DNA of 64,000 bases from Mesorhizobium australicum (GCF_900177325.1 NZ_FXBL01000004.1:2294001-2358000), one strand, 5' to 3'; positions 53,435-63,013 are shown, numbered from the stretch's first letter. The notes: generated by a model not told the origin, from the sequence alone. Numbers and translations: made by a program.

Positions 53435-54867
53435 TCCAGTGGCCGTCGATCCAGCCGGCGAAGACGAACGGGACGGAGCCCGAACCCGTCGCGCTCCCGG
53501 TCGAGGCAGCTTCCGACGTTGATGGATTTCGATTCGAATTTCCGCGGCTTGCGCGCGACGGCGAAAGTTCCGGGGAAACCTCGCCCGACATCGCTGCGCC
53601 GGGCGTGGAAGTGGCGACGCCGCTCGCCAGGACGCGTTGGAACGTCGCCGCGTTGGCCGTGTCGCTGGTCTTCCATGCGGTCGCCGTCGCCGGGCTCGGC
53701 ATGCTGGTCTGGCATGAGGGTGTCGAAGCTGAAACGGACGCCATCTCGGTCGAGATCTTCGCGGATCCGGCACCCCACCCCTCGGATGTTGCCTCCATCG
53801 CCGGCGACGCCGAGGAGACGCAGGATGCGGCTGCGCCCGCCGACCGGCCGGAGCCGGACGCGCAAGATGCCGAGAGGCAGGCCGAGGTCGTCGAAGCGCC
53901 CGTCACGGAGCAGGCAGAGCCGCCTTCCGCCGATCCCGTCGCTCCGGCTCCGCTGCCGCAGTTCGAGCCCCTGCCGCCGCTGACGGAGATGGAGATTGCT
54001 CAGACTGCTCCGGCCGCGGCGACCACGCCCGAATCGGCAGCCGATACCGATCTCGCAGCCGCCACGCAGGATGTATCGCCGCCGTCTCAGCCGGCAGCCT
54101 CGTCCTCCGAGGGCGCCGCAATGCCTAGGGATGTCGTCAGAGAGCCGGCAGCGGAGGAGCCGCTCGAGGCCGAGAAAACCGACGAGGCGAAAGCGGAGGC
54201 TCCCGTTCTCGCCGCGCGCCCCTCGCTCGAATCGATGCTGCCGGCGATAGCCGTGCCCGGACCGCCGCTCTTTCCGCCGGAGCCAGCACCACCGGTTCCG
54301 GCAAAAAAGGCCGACGCACCGAAGACCACCAGTCCTGTCCCTGTCGAGATAGATCGCAAGGCACCGGCCAAGGCGGCGCATGTGGAGAGGAAAGCGGAGC
54401 CGACCAGATCGGCCAAAGCCCAGGAACAGTCCCGCAAGGCGGACACGAAGCTGTCCCGGCGGGCGGAAAAACCCGAACGGCGCGAGCGCAGTTCAACTGC
54501 GCCGACCGGCGGGGCCAAGGCCAAGGACAAGTCCCGGACGGCGAGCCAGGCAGGATCCGTCGCCTCCGCCGCGGCGACGTCGGGTGATCGCGACTCCTAC
54601 GGCCGCAAGGTCAACGGCCATGTCCAGCGCTACAAGCGTTATCCGGACGCTGCCGCGCGCGGCGGCATGAAGGGTGCGGTGAAGGTGTCTATCAGCATCG
54701 GCGGGTCGGGCAATCTCGCCTCCGCGCGGGTCACGTCGAGCTCCGGCTATCCGGTGCTCGACAGCGAGGCGCTCGCCACCGTGCGCCGCGCAGCACCCTA
54801 TCCGAAGCCGCCGGCGAGCTTCGGCGGCACGGCGCGCTTCTCGCTGACGCTGCGCTACAGCCGGTAG
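53431..54867 (+). CDS. tonB: TonB-family energy-transducing protein of the B12 operon
   Basis: 478 residues from GTG at 53431, overlapping the btuD stop (GTGA). A single membrane helix at about 72-92 (VAALAVSLVFHAVAVAGLGM) follows a longer than usual cytoplasmic N-terminus, then a very long Pro/Ala/Glu-rich periplasmic linker and a C-terminal TonB domain (KYPDAAARGG-type segment YKRYPDAAARGGMKGAVKVS, SSSGYPVLDSEAL). No exbB/exbD next to it, so it must use ones elsewhere. Dedicated to BtuB by location. Confidence 0.9.
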   Translation: MIQWPSIQPAKTNGTEPEPVALPVEAASDVDGFRFEFPRLARDGESSGETSPDIAAPGVEVATPLARTRWNVAALAVSLVFHAVAVAGLGMLVWHEGVEAETDAISVEIFADPAPHPSDVASIAGDAEETQDAAAPADRPEPDAQDAERQAEVVEAPVTEQAEPPSADPVAPAPLPQFEPLPPLTEMEIAQTAPAAATTPESAADTDLAAATQDVSPPSQPAASSSEGAAMPRDVVREPAAEEPLEAEKTDEAKAEAPVLAARPSLESMLPAIAVPGPPLFPPEPAPPVPAKKADAPKTTSPVPVEIDRKAPAKAAHVERKAEPTRSAKAQEQSRKADTKLSRRAEKPERRERSSTAPTGGAKAKDKSRTASQAGSVASAAATSGDRDSYGRKVNGHVQRYKRYPDAAARGGMKGAVKVSISIGGSGNLASARVTSSSGYPVLDSEALATVRRAAPYPKPPASFGGTARFSLTLRYSR

Positions 54868-54939
54868 CTTCCGGCCGTTTCGCGATTTCGCGAATGCGTT
54901 GTTGATTGTGCCCGGGCTTTTCAGTATCGGGAAGCCACC

Positions 54940-55030
54940 GGAGAGGTGGCCGAGTGGTCGAAGGCGCTCCCCTGCTAAGGGAGTAGAGGTCAAAAGCTTC
55001 TCGTGGGTTCGAATCCCATCCTCTCCGCCA
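54940..55030 (+). tRNA. tRNA-Ser(GCT)
   Basis: 91 nt with acceptor GGAGAGG/CCTCTCC, long class II variable arm, anticodon GCT at 54974-54976 in the loop CTGCTAA, T-loop GGTTCGAATCC and encoded CCA. Decodes AGC and AGT. No integrase or repeated 3' end nearby. Confidence 0.97.
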
Positions 55031-55194
55031 GAATTTCCTTTGCGCAGCTTCCGCCGTTTGCCGCGGCGATGGCGACCGGCCGGCGACCTTCGCCCGTCCG
55101 GGACGTCATGCTCAAGATTTGATTAAAAAGCCGCGTCGAGGGTTAGCGGGGAGCAAGCAACAGTTTTGTAGAACTGGCCGTTCGGAGGTGCGTC

Positions 55195-56388
55195 GTGTCG
55201 ACGAATGTCTATGTCCTGCTGCTCAATCCGGCGATCGCCTGCATCCTGGCATCGGCGATGTTGATCATCTGGTATCATCGGCCGAGCGCGGGCGCCATGC
55301 GGACGGCTGCGATCGGCCTCTTTGCGTTCGCCGTGGCATTCGTCGTTCAGGACATCGTCCCCGCGATGCCGTACGGGCTTTCGAACCTGTTCACGAACCT
55401 GGCGTTCCTGGCCGCCGTGACGCTCATCTGTGTCGCGGTCATCGAGATGGCGGGCGGCAAGGTGCCATTGCTCGCCCTCGGCCTGACGGCTCTCGCGACA
55501 GTCTGCGCCATCCTGTGGTGGCTTTATGTCGACAACGACCTGACGGCCCGGATCCATGTGATGAACGTGTCGCATTCCGTCATGGCCCTGGTGACGCTGA
55601 TCGCCACCTTCCGCTCAGGGTCGCCGGGGTGGGGCAGATCCCTCACGATCGCCGTATCGATCCTTGCGCTCATCAACTTTTCCTGGCGTCCTCTGCAGGT
55701 GATCTGGGAAGGCAATTTCTACGCGGACCGGAACGCGCTTCACGATTCCATCTACTGGAACACCACTCGCCTCGGCTCTCCGATTTTGGCCGTGTTCGCA
55801 GCCCTTTCGCTGCTCGTCGGCCTCGCCGTCGTCCTGATCAAGGAACTCAAGCTGGAGGCCCGCCTCGACAAGCTCTCGGGCTGCCTCAACCGCCGGGGCT
55901 TTGAGGAGCGGTCGCTGCATCTCCTCCAGGCGCCCGACCGCCCCATGCTGCGGCTGACGATGATCGTCGCCGACATCGACCGTTTCAAGCAGATCAACGA
56001 CACGCTCGGCCACGCGACGGGCGACGCCGTGATCCGCACATTCGGCCGGACGCTGAGTGACGCCATGCCTTTCGACGCCGTCGTCGGCCGCATCGGTGGC
56101 GAGGAGTTCGCCGTGCTGCTCGCGGGCGAGGGGGCAGACCGGGCATACGACATCACCAGATCGTTCCAGAAAGATCTTTCCACAGCGCTCGAAAGCCAGG
56201 GCCTGCCGCCCGCCACGGCAAGTTTCGGCATTTACAATTGCGGCTATCAGGACGACCTCAGCACCATCCTGAGCCGGGCCGACCTGGCGCTGTACGAGGC
56301 CAAGAACGACGGCCGGGACGCCATCCGGATGCACCACCCGCGGCTGCGGACCGTTCGAACGAGAGCGAAGAAGGCCTCAGGCTCCTGA
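55195..56388 (+). CDS. Membrane-bound diguanylate cyclase
   Basis: 397 residues starting at GTG 55195 with GGAGG eight bases upstream. Six or so membrane helices (about residues 5-215), then a GGDEF domain: DKLSGCLNRRGFE, VADIDRFKQINDTLGHATGD and the active site RIGGEEFAVLLAG (GGEEF variant, normally active). Makes cyclic di-GMP from GTP. I did not identify an RxxD inhibitory site directly before the GGEEF. Signal unknown. Confidence 0.9.
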   Translation: MSTNVYVLLLNPAIACILASAMLIIWYHRPSAGAMRTAAIGLFAFAVAFVVQDIVPAMPYGLSNLFTNLAFLAAVTLICVAVIEMAGGKVPLLALGLTALATVCAILWWLYVDNDLTARIHVMNVSHSVMALVTLIATFRSGSPGWGRSLTIAVSILALINFSWRPLQVIWEGNFYADRNALHDSIYWNTTRLGSPILAVFAALSLLVGLAVVLIKELKLEARLDKLSGCLNRRGFEERSLHLLQAPDRPMLRLTMIVADIDRFKQINDTLGHATGDAVIRTFGRTLSDAMPFDAVVGRIGGEEFAVLLAGEGADRAYDITRSFQKDLSTALESQGLPPATASFGIYNCGYQDDLSTILSRADLALYEAKNDGRDAIRMHHPRLRTVRTRAKKASGS

Positions 56389-56666
56389 GCGCTCGCCGTG
56401 CTCGCTGGAGCCGGGCATGTTCCCTTTATCTCGCTTCCAGCTTGCAGCTCTTCGCAGGTCGGACTTCCTGTTGCTTTCGTTCCGATCTCCGTTGGATGCC
56501 TTTCGACAACCGATGGATGGCGACGGTGCGGCCACCCTCTTCCACGGCAGCGCGCGTGTGCCCATGGGGCGGGGCGACTGGGTCTTGCCTGCCACGCCGG
56601 GCTCGGCCACACCTGCCACGGCATCGTGGCCGCCATCGGGATGCCGCGTCGAACGAGGAGCAGGGG

Positions 56667-57539
56667 ATGAATGAACGGGTCGGCATGATCGGCGTGGGCC
56701 TGATGGGCCACGGGATCGCGAAGAACATCGCACTGAAGGGCTGGGGCCTGCGCTACCTGCGCCATCCCGGCAACCAGCCGACGGACGATCTCGACCGCGC
56801 GGGCGCAAAAGGATGCGACACGGCGGCGGAGCTCGCCGGCGCGAGCGATATCCTCGTCCTGTGCGTGACCGGCACGCCGCAGGTCGAGGACGTGCTTTTG
56901 GGCAGCGGCCGGGTGCTGGAGGCGCTACGCCCCGGCATGGTGGTGGTCGACTGCTCGACGGCCAATCCGACCTCGACCGTGTCGCTCGCCGCGAAAGTGG
57001 TCGAGAAGGGCGCCCATTTCGTCGACGCTGCGATGACCCGCACGCCGAAGGAGGCGGAGGAGGGCAGGCTGAACCTTCTCGTCGGCGGCGAGCCGGAGGT
57101 CGTCGCACAGGTCAGGCCGCTGCTCTCGGCCTTTTCGGAGAACATCTTCGAGGCCGGCGGCGTCGGAACCGGCCACCAGCTCAAGCTCCTGCACAACTTC
57201 GTCTCGCTCGGCTCGGTGACGCTGATCGCCGAGGCCGTCGCTTGCGCCGGCAAGGGTGGCGTGTCGATGGACGCGCTGGTGGAATGCCTCGCCAAAGGCG
57301 GCGGCGGCGGGGTCGCGCTGGAGCGACTGCGCCCCTACATCGAGGTCGGCGAGACGGCGCAGCTGCGCTTCTCGATCGCCAATGCGGCCAAGGACCTGTC
57401 CTACTATCGCCGGCTCGCGGAAGACCTCGGTGCGGCGGATCTCGTCGCCGAGGGCGTGTCGCGGACGCTGGAAGGACTTGTCGGCCGCGGCGAGGGCCAG
57501 GCTTTCGTGCCGGAGGCGGTCAGGCTGCTGCAAGATTGA
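56667..57539 (+). CDS. 3-hydroxyisobutyrate dehydrogenase-family NAD(P) oxidoreductase
   Basis: 290 residues from MNERVGMIGVGLMGHGIAKN; a longer frame upstream lacks support. Rossmann motif GVGLMG, substrate-binding VDAAMTRTPKEAEEGRLNLL and catalytic Lys in GTGHQLKLLHNFVSLGS. Beta-hydroxyacid dehydrogenase family; substrates include 3-hydroxyisobutyrate, tartronate semialdehyde and glyoxylate. Convergent with the amidohydrolase gene of the Mo-hydroxylase operon. Confidence 0.88.
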   Translation: MNERVGMIGVGLMGHGIAKNIALKGWGLRYLRHPGNQPTDDLDRAGAKGCDTAAELAGASDILVLCVTGTPQVEDVLLGSGRVLEALRPGMVVVDCSTANPTSTVSLAAKVVEKGAHFVDAAMTRTPKEAEEGRLNLLVGGEPEVVAQVRPLLSAFSENIFEAGGVGTGHQLKLLHNFVSLGSVTLIAEAVACAGKGGVSMDALVECLAKGGGGGVALERLRPYIEVGETAQLRFSIANAAKDLSYYRRLAEDLGAADLVAEGVSRTLEGLVGRGEGQAFVPEAVRLLQD

Positions 57540-57570
57540 CGCCCGACGATCGCGCACCGGCTCGCGCCGC

Positions 57571-58461
57571 CTATGCCGGCCGATACACCCGTTCGGCCGT
57601 GTTCCAGAAAATGTTCTCCCGATCCTGCGGCGGCAGTTTCGCCGCGGCCGCGACATGGGCGGCGACCAGCGAAGCGTAGTCGGTCCACAGCTTCTCGATC
57701 GGGAAGTTTGAGCCGAACATCAGCCGGCGGCTGCCGAGGATGGCGTTGGCACGGTCGACGATGAATGCGATCAGGTCAGGGTCGTTGCGGTGGACGAAGG
57801 TGCCCAGGCCGGACAGTTTTGCGGAGAAATTGTCGAAGCCTGCCATGGCGGCGAGGCCGGCTTCCCACGCGTCCGCCGTCTTCGCTTCCCGGTCGACCAG
57901 CATGCCCGTATGGGTGAGAATGAAGTCGATCTCCGGATTCTCCCCCACCAGCACCGCGCCGTCGCGCATCTGTCCCGGGAACAGCTGGAGATCGAAGGAA
58001 AACCCATAGTCCTTCAGCCGCGCCACGTTGCGCCGCACGGTCGCATCGATCACCTGGTCGGCCGAGGCGGCGAAGCGGAATTGCGGGGTCTCGTGCCAGT
58101 GCAACTGCATGCGCACGCCGCGCACGCGCGGATAGGCCTTCAGCCGGTCGAGCTGCGGACGCACGTCGTCCACCGTCATGTCGGCATAGGCGACGATGGC
58201 ATGCGGCCATCCGGTCGCGTCGGCGGTCTCCTGCAGCCAGGCCGCCTCCTTCTCGAAATCCTCTTTCGCCCAGTTGGTCTGGACATAGACCGCCTTCTCG
58301 ACGCCGGTGCCCGCGCGGTCCGCGAGATACTCGCTCATCGGATAGTCGCGGCGGATCGGCTCGTAAGGCCCGAAGATGCGCGGCACCATCGGGCCCACCA
58401 GCCAGGGCTGATCCGCCTGCCGCCAGATATGGAAATGGGAATCGATGATCTTCTGCGTCAT
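57571..58461 (-). CDS. Amidohydrolase-family hydrolase
   Basis: 296 residues: metal site IDSHFHIWR (HxH) at the N-terminus, GVRMQLHWHETPQFRF, FILTHTGMLVD and the late acidic motif LMFGSNFPIEKLW. Amidohydrolase_2 type, related to 2-pyrone-4,6-dicarboxylate lactonase and L-fuconolactonase. Start overlaps the upstream VWA gene stop (ATGA), so it is the last gene of the Mo-hydroxylase operon and may act on that enzyme's product. Confidence 0.88.
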   Translation of the reverse strand: MTQKIIDSHFHIWRQADQPWLVGPMVPRIFGPYEPIRRDYPMSEYLADRAGTGVEKAVYVQTNWAKEDFEKEAAWLQETADATGWPHAIVAYADMTVDDVRPQLDRLKAYPRVRGVRMQLHWHETPQFRFAASADQVIDATVRRNVARLKDYGFSFDLQLFPGQMRDGAVLVGENPEIDFILTHTGMLVDREAKTADAWEAGLAAMAGFDNFSAKLSGLGTFVHRNDPDLIAFIVDRANAILGSRRLMFGSNFPIEKLWTDYASLVAAHVAAAAKLPPQDRENIFWNTAERVYRPA

Positions 58462-59579
58462 GAGGCCCTCCAGAGTGTCGCCGCGGCGGGAGCGGGGCGG
58501 GCGAGCGACAGAAGGAAATCTGACAGCGCCTCGACCGACGATCCGTCCACGAGGTCGTCCAGCCAGGGCAGGATCGCTTTCAGCGCCGCGGTCTCCGGGC
58601 GAAAGCGCGGATCGCCTGCCAGTGGCGTCGCCAGCGCCAGCCGGTGCGCGCTCCCCGAAAGCCGCCGGAACGCGGTCTCCATCTCGCCATGGCCGCCGCG
58701 CTCCAGTCCGTCGGAGAGGACCACGACGGATGCGCCCCGTACCATGGCCGCATAGCGCGGCACCGAAAGGAAAGCGGCAAGCGACGGCCCTATCCGCGTG
58801 CCGCCGTCCCAGTCGTCGACGAGCGCTGCCGCCTTCGCCAGCGCCTGCGCGCGGTCGCGGATGCGCAGCGCCGGCGTGATGCGGGTGAGCCGCGTGCCGA
58901 AGGTGAAGACCTCGGCCCGGTCCGCCGCCTGGACGGCCGCGTGCGCCATGCCGAGATGGTCCGCCGTGTGCAATTTCATCGATCCGGAGACGTCGATCAG
59001 AAGCACCAGCGGACGCGAGACGCTCTTGCGTCGCCGCAACGGCGGGTCCGGCACGTCGCCGTCGGCGCGCACGATCAACCTGAGCGCACGGCGCAGGTCG
59101 GTCGCTCCGCCGGAGTTCACTCTTTCGGACCGGAACGAGCGGCGCTTCGGCAGCGCGGCGGCGAGCTGCCGACGCAGTTCCGCCAGCCTATCCCCGTCAC
59201 GCCGGAAGCTGCGCGTCCCGGCCTGGTCGATCGCGGAAGCGAGCGCGCCGCCCGCTTCCATTCTGGGCGCCGCCGCTGCCTGTTCGAGGTGGCCGCGATC
59301 ATCCTTCACCTCCGTCTCCTCGTCGTTGCCGTCGGCCACGAGGCCCTGCTCGCCGTGGAAATAGGCGCGGAACAGCACGTCGAACTCGCCGCGCCGGTCC
59401 GGATCGATGGCGAAGGTGGCAAGCGCCGCGAGGCGGATGTCGTCGATCGTGCGCGGCCCGAGCAGCGTGATCGAGCGCATGAAGGCTTCCGCCTGCTCCG
59501 GCGCGATCCGGAAACCGAAGCTGCGCAGCAGCCGGGCGAAGCCGGGAAAAGGGCGGGCGGCGCGGGGGAGCGCGTTCAT
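58458..59579 (-). CDS. VWA-domain protein, CoxE-like maturation factor
   Basis: 373 residues from MNALPRAARPFPGFARLLRS; upstream frame overlaps the AAA gene and was rejected. C-terminal VWA domain with metal site LLIDVSGSMKLHTADHLG and DWDGGTRIGPSL, VVLSDGLERGG. The pair with the neighbouring AAA+ ATPase matches CoxD-CoxE, which help mature the metal centre of CO dehydrogenase and related enzymes. Confidence 0.88.
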   Translation of the reverse strand: MNALPRAARPFPGFARLLRSFGFRIAPEQAEAFMRSITLLGPRTIDDIRLAALATFAIDPDRRGEFDVLFRAYFHGEQGLVADGNDEETEVKDDRGHLEQAAAAPRMEAGGALASAIDQAGTRSFRRDGDRLAELRRQLAAALPKRRSFRSERVNSGGATDLRRALRLIVRADGDVPDPPLRRRKSVSRPLVLLIDVSGSMKLHTADHLGMAHAAVQAADRAEVFTFGTRLTRITPALRIRDRAQALAKAAALVDDWDGGTRIGPSLAAFLSVPRYAAMVRGASVVVLSDGLERGGHGEMETAFRRLSGSAHRLALATPLAGDPRFRPETAALKAILPWLDDLVDGSSVEALSDFLLSLARPAPAAATLWRAS

Positions 59580-60451
59580 GCCAGCGCCTCCTCCAGGATC
59601 GCGTCGAGTTCGGGTGCGAGGCAGGCGAGGTCCTCCTCGTCCTTGACCACCACGCCGATCGCCCGACGGAAGGCTTCCGGCCACGGGCTGCCGGATTTTT
59701 CCAGCACCGTCGCCGCATTCGCCCATTCGACCGCCTCGGCGATTCCGGGCGGCTTGGCGAGCGGCCGGCGGCGGATGTCGCGCACCGCGCTCGCCACGGC
59801 CCTGGCCGTCTCGCGTGCCACCTCGCCCGCGCGCAGCATGATGATCTCCGCCTCGCGCGCCGCGTCGGGATAGCCGATCCAGTGGTAGACGCAGCGGCGC
59901 CGCAGCGCCTCGGCAAGCTCGCGTGTGCGGTTGGAGGTGAGCACCACGACCGGCCGCGTCGCCGCAGCGATCGTGCCGCGCTCGGGGATGGTGATCTGGA
60001 AGTCGGACAGGAACTCCAGCAAAAGCGCCTCGAACTCGTGGTCGGACCGGTCGATCTCGTCGACCAGGAGCACGCGGCGCTCCGGCGCGCGCAGCACCTG
60101 CATCAGCGGCCGGTCGATCAGGAAACGGTCGTCATAGATGTCGACCTCGCGCTCGCCCGCCTGCCGGATCGCGAGAAGCTGCCGCTGGTAGTTCCATTCG
60201 TAGAGCGCATGCGCGGCGTCGATGCCCTCGTAGCACTGCAGCCGCACCACCTCGCGTCCGAGCCCCGAGGCGATCGCCTTCGCGGCCTCCGTCTTGCCGA
60301 CCCCCGGCGCGCCCTCCAGCAGCAGCGGCTTGCCGAGCCGGATGGCAAGGAAGACGGCTGTGGCGAGCCCGTCATCGGCAACGTAGCGCGCCGTTCGGAG
60401 CAGGGAGGAGACGTCGTCCGGTGACGTCATTTCGGGGGCGGGGGGCGTCAT
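59576..60451 (-). CDS. MoxR-type AAA+ ATPase, CoxD-like maturation factor
   Basis: 291 residues from MTPPAPEMTSPDDVSSLLRT (a Met seven codons later is possible). The frame extends into the upstream repeat but a start there would be repeat-encoded. Walker A LLEGAPGVGKTEAAKAIASG, Walker B VLLVDEIDRSDHEFEALLLE, sensor 1 VVLTSNRTREL. Works with the overlapping VWA protein (four-base overlap). ATP-dependent remodelling of the Mo enzyme is inferred from the CoxD family. Confidence 0.9.
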   Translation of the reverse strand: MTPPAPEMTSPDDVSSLLRTARYVADDGLATAVFLAIRLGKPLLLEGAPGVGKTEAAKAIASGLGREVVRLQCYEGIDAAHALYEWNYQRQLLAIRQAGEREVDIYDDRFLIDRPLMQVLRAPERRVLLVDEIDRSDHEFEALLLEFLSDFQITIPERGTIAAATRPVVVLTSNRTRELAEALRRRCVYHWIGYPDAAREAEIIMLRAGEVARETARAVASAVRDIRRRPLAKPPGIAEAVEWANAATVLEKSGSPWPEAFRRAIGVVVKDEEDLACLAPELDAILEEALA

Positions 60452-60477
60452 GGCCGCTTCTGCCGGAGATGATGCGG

Positions 60478-60612
60478 CGCCCCCTCCACCGCCTTCGGCG
60501 GTCCCCCTCCCCCGTAAACGGGGGAGGATCCAGGTCGAGGCCGGCCGCAGCGCCGGATCCTCCCCTGCGAAGCGGGGGAGGGGGACCACGCGAAGCGTGG
60601 TGGAGGGGGCGG
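60478..60612. repeat. Inverted-repeat element inside the Mo-hydroxylase operon
   Basis: Arms 60478-60531 and 60555-60612 are reverse complements over most of their length (both begin CGCCCCCTCCACC from the outside and end GGATCC inside), each with internal hairpins (CCGCCTTCGGCGG, CCCCCGTAAACGGGGG). It fills most of the 175-bp gap between the molybdopterin subunit C-half gene and the AAA gene. Confidence 0.85.
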
Positions 60613-60626
60613 ACCTATCCGCATCC

Positions 60627-61634
60627 TTAGGCCGCCGCGCGCTTCGCCTTCAGCGCGCGAAGAATCTTCTCCGGCGTAATCGGCAGCGAATCGATGCGCA
60701 CGCCGACGGCGTCGAACACGGCGTTGGCCACCGCCGGGATCTGCGGATTGGCGCACATCTCGCCGACGCCTTTCGCCCCATACGGCCCGTCCGCCGCCGG
60801 TCGCTCCAGCACGATCGTCTCGGTCTCGGCGAGGTTTCCCGGGCCCGGCATCAGATATTCGTTGAAGTCGCGCCCGCCATGCTCCCGCGCCGGATAGTAG
60901 GGCTCCGTCGTCTCGTAGAGCGCGTGGCTGATGCCCATCCACGAGCCGCCGACGAGCTGCTGTTCGACCATGCGCGGATTGAGCGCGCGGCCGACCTCGA
61001 AGACGTTCTTGACCGACACGACGTCGACTTCGCCGGTCTCGTCGTCCACCTCGACATCCACCACCGTGCAGGCATGCGCGTAGCAGGTCGCGGGCTTCAT
61101 CGCGCCGGTCTCGGTCTCGGGGAAGGAGCGCGGCACGAGGAACATGCCGCGCCCGGAGATCGAGCGGCCATACTTGAAATGCGCGGCCAACGCCGTGTCG
61201 AACACCGAGATCGCCTTCTGCGGCGCGCCTTTCACGTGGATCATGCCCTTGCCGTCGGTATCGAGGTCGCCGGCGTCCACTTCCAGCGCCTCGGCCGCCA
61301 CTTCCAGCATCACCTGCCGCGCCTCGCGCGCCGCTTGAGCCACCGCGTTGCCGATGCGGTGCGTGCCGCGGGAGGCGAAGGTGCCCATGCAATGCGGCCC
61401 GGTGTCTGTGTCGGCGGTGTCGATGGTCACCTGCTCGGTCGGGATGCCGATCGTCTCGGCGCAGATCTGCGCCATCACCTGCCGCAGCCCCTGGCCGAGG
61501 TCGACCGAGGACAGCGTCACCATGAAGGCGCCGGTCGGCGTCGAATGCACCAGCGCCTGGCTGGGGTCGCCGCCGAGGTTCATGCCGGTCGGATAGTTGA
61601 TCGCGGCGACGCCGCGCCCGCGTCTCAGCGCCAT
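60627..61634 (-). CDS. Mo-hydroxylase molybdopterin subunit, C-terminal half
   Basis: 335 residues from MALRRGRGVAAINYPTGMNL. Corresponds to the C-terminal part of the xanthine dehydrogenase molybdopterin subunit: SVDLGQGLRQVMAQICAETI, GTFASRGTHRIGNAV, LNPRMVEQQLVGGSWMGISH and the catalytic Glu in GAKGVGEMCANPQIPAVAN. The start lies between RBS GGGAGGCG and the preceding stop, so it is a genuine separate gene. This resembles the medium subunit NdhM of nicotinate dehydrogenase. Confidence 0.85.
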   Translation of the reverse strand: MALRRGRGVAAINYPTGMNLGGDPSQALVHSTPTGAFMVTLSSVDLGQGLRQVMAQICAETIGIPTEQVTIDTADTDTGPHCMGTFASRGTHRIGNAVAQAAREARQVMLEVAAEALEVDAGDLDTDGKGMIHVKGAPQKAISVFDTALAAHFKYGRSISGRGMFLVPRSFPETETGAMKPATCYAHACTVVDVEVDDETGEVDVVSVKNVFEVGRALNPRMVEQQLVGGSWMGISHALYETTEPYYPAREHGGRDFNEYLMPGPGNLAETETIVLERPAADGPYGAKGVGEMCANPQIPAVANAVFDAVGVRIDSLPITPEKILRALKAKRAAA

Positions 61635-61635
61635 G

Positions 61636-63003
61636 TCACGCCTCCCTGCGTTTCGACGACATCTTCATGAAGCGCTCCGCCACCGGCCAGCCGGCGGCGA
61701 TCGAGGCTTCCTGCATGCATTCGACAAGTGCTGCCCCCTCGGTCGGCTGGCGATGCGCCTTCATGTCGCCGTCGCGATAGGCGTTGATGAAGCGGAATTC
61801 GAGCGGGTCCATGCCGATCAGCCGCGCCAGCTTGTCCATCTGCACTTCGAGCGCGAAGTCGGCGATAGTGACGCCGAAGCCGCGCATCGCCGAGGACGGC
61901 GTGCGGTTGGTGTAGACGCAATAGGTGTCCACCCAGACGTTCGGGATCGTGTAGGGGCCGGGATAGTGCGCCGCGCCCTTCTGCGCGCCATAGGGCGAGT
62001 GGCGCGAATAGGCTCCCGCATCGGTGTAGCCGGTGACCTGGCGGGCAATGATCCGCCCGTCCTTCATCACACCGTCCTTGATGATGATCGTCTCGGCTGC
62101 GCGCGGCGAGGAGATCTGCATCTCCTCCTCGCGGCTATAAATGAACGACACCGGCCGGCCGGTCAGCCGCGCCGCCAGGATGGCGATCGGCTCGACAGTT
62201 ACGTCCACCTTGCCGCCGAAGCCGCCGCCCACCGTGCCGCCCACCATGTGCAGCTTGTGGCCGGGCATCTGCAGGATGATCGAGGCGTTGTCGAGCGTGA
62301 AGAACATCGCCTGCGTGTTGGTGTAGCAGGTGAAGCGGTCGTTGCCCTCGGGTGCCACGATGCAGCCGGTCGTCTCCGTCGGCGCCTGCTCGATCGGCGA
62401 GGAATGGTAGGTCTCCTCCAGCACGAAATCGGCTTCCGCGAACCCTTTCTCGACATCGCCGAAGCGCACTTTCCGCGATGCGCCGCTATCGTAGCGATAA
62501 TAGTTCTGGCTGTGATGCTCGTTGACCAGCGGCGCGCCTTCCTTCAGTGCCTCCTGCATGTCGAAGACGGCCGGCAGCACCTCGTAGTCGATCTTCACCT
62601 TTGCCGCCGCCTCGTTGGCCGCGCGCTCGCTGTCGGCCAATACCGCCACGACCGCCTCGCCCTTCCAGCGCACCTTGCCTTCGGCCAGCACGTGCTCGTC
62701 CGGCGGACCGACCTGGATCAGGATCAGGATCGTGTAGAGGTTCTGCGGCACGTCCTTGGCGGTGAGGATGCGCACCACGCCCGGATGCTTCTCCGCCTCC
62801 GACAGGTCCATTTCGCGGATGCGCGCATGATGGTGCGGGCTGCGCACCATCTTGAGGTGCAAGAGATTCGGAAAGGTCCGGTCGGCGAAGAACGCGGTCT
62901 TGCCGGTCACGTGATTGGGCACGTCGGACCGCTGCAGCGACTGGCCGATCTCGTTCAGGTCGTCCTTGCGCTCGTCGGCGAAATAGCTCTTGCGCAGTTC
63001 CAT
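61636..63003 (-). CDS. Mo-hydroxylase molybdopterin subunit, N-terminal half
   Basis: 455 residues. It has the N-terminal a/b domain (VRSPHHHARIREMDLSEAEK, KVRWKGEAVVAVLADSERAA) and the first molybdopterin domain (GGTVGGGFGGKVDVTVEPIA, TNRTPSSAMRGFGVTIADFA). It stops where a normal 770-residue subunit would continue; the rest is encoded by the next gene in another frame. Size and split match NdhL (about 50 kDa) of nicotinate dehydrogenase. Substrate unknown. Confidence 0.87.
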   Translation of the reverse strand: MELRKSYFADERKDDLNEIGQSLQRSDVPNHVTGKTAFFADRTFPNLLHLKMVRSPHHHARIREMDLSEAEKHPGVVRILTAKDVPQNLYTILILIQVGPPDEHVLAEGKVRWKGEAVVAVLADSERAANEAAAKVKIDYEVLPAVFDMQEALKEGAPLVNEHHSQNYYRYDSGASRKVRFGDVEKGFAEADFVLEETYHSSPIEQAPTETTGCIVAPEGNDRFTCYTNTQAMFFTLDNASIILQMPGHKLHMVGGTVGGGFGGKVDVTVEPIAILAARLTGRPVSFIYSREEEMQISSPRAAETIIIKDGVMKDGRIIARQVTGYTDAGAYSRHSPYGAQKGAAHYPGPYTIPNVWVDTYCVYTNRTPSSAMRGFGVTIADFALEVQMDKLARLIGMDPLEFRFINAYRDGDMKAHRQPTEGAALVECMQEASIAAGWPVAERFMKMSSKRREA

Positions 63004-63013
63004 CAGGACCTCC

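Noticed and set aside
54940..55030. tRNA-Ser as an integration site
   Set aside because: No integrase gene and no second copy of the tRNA 3' end was found nearby.
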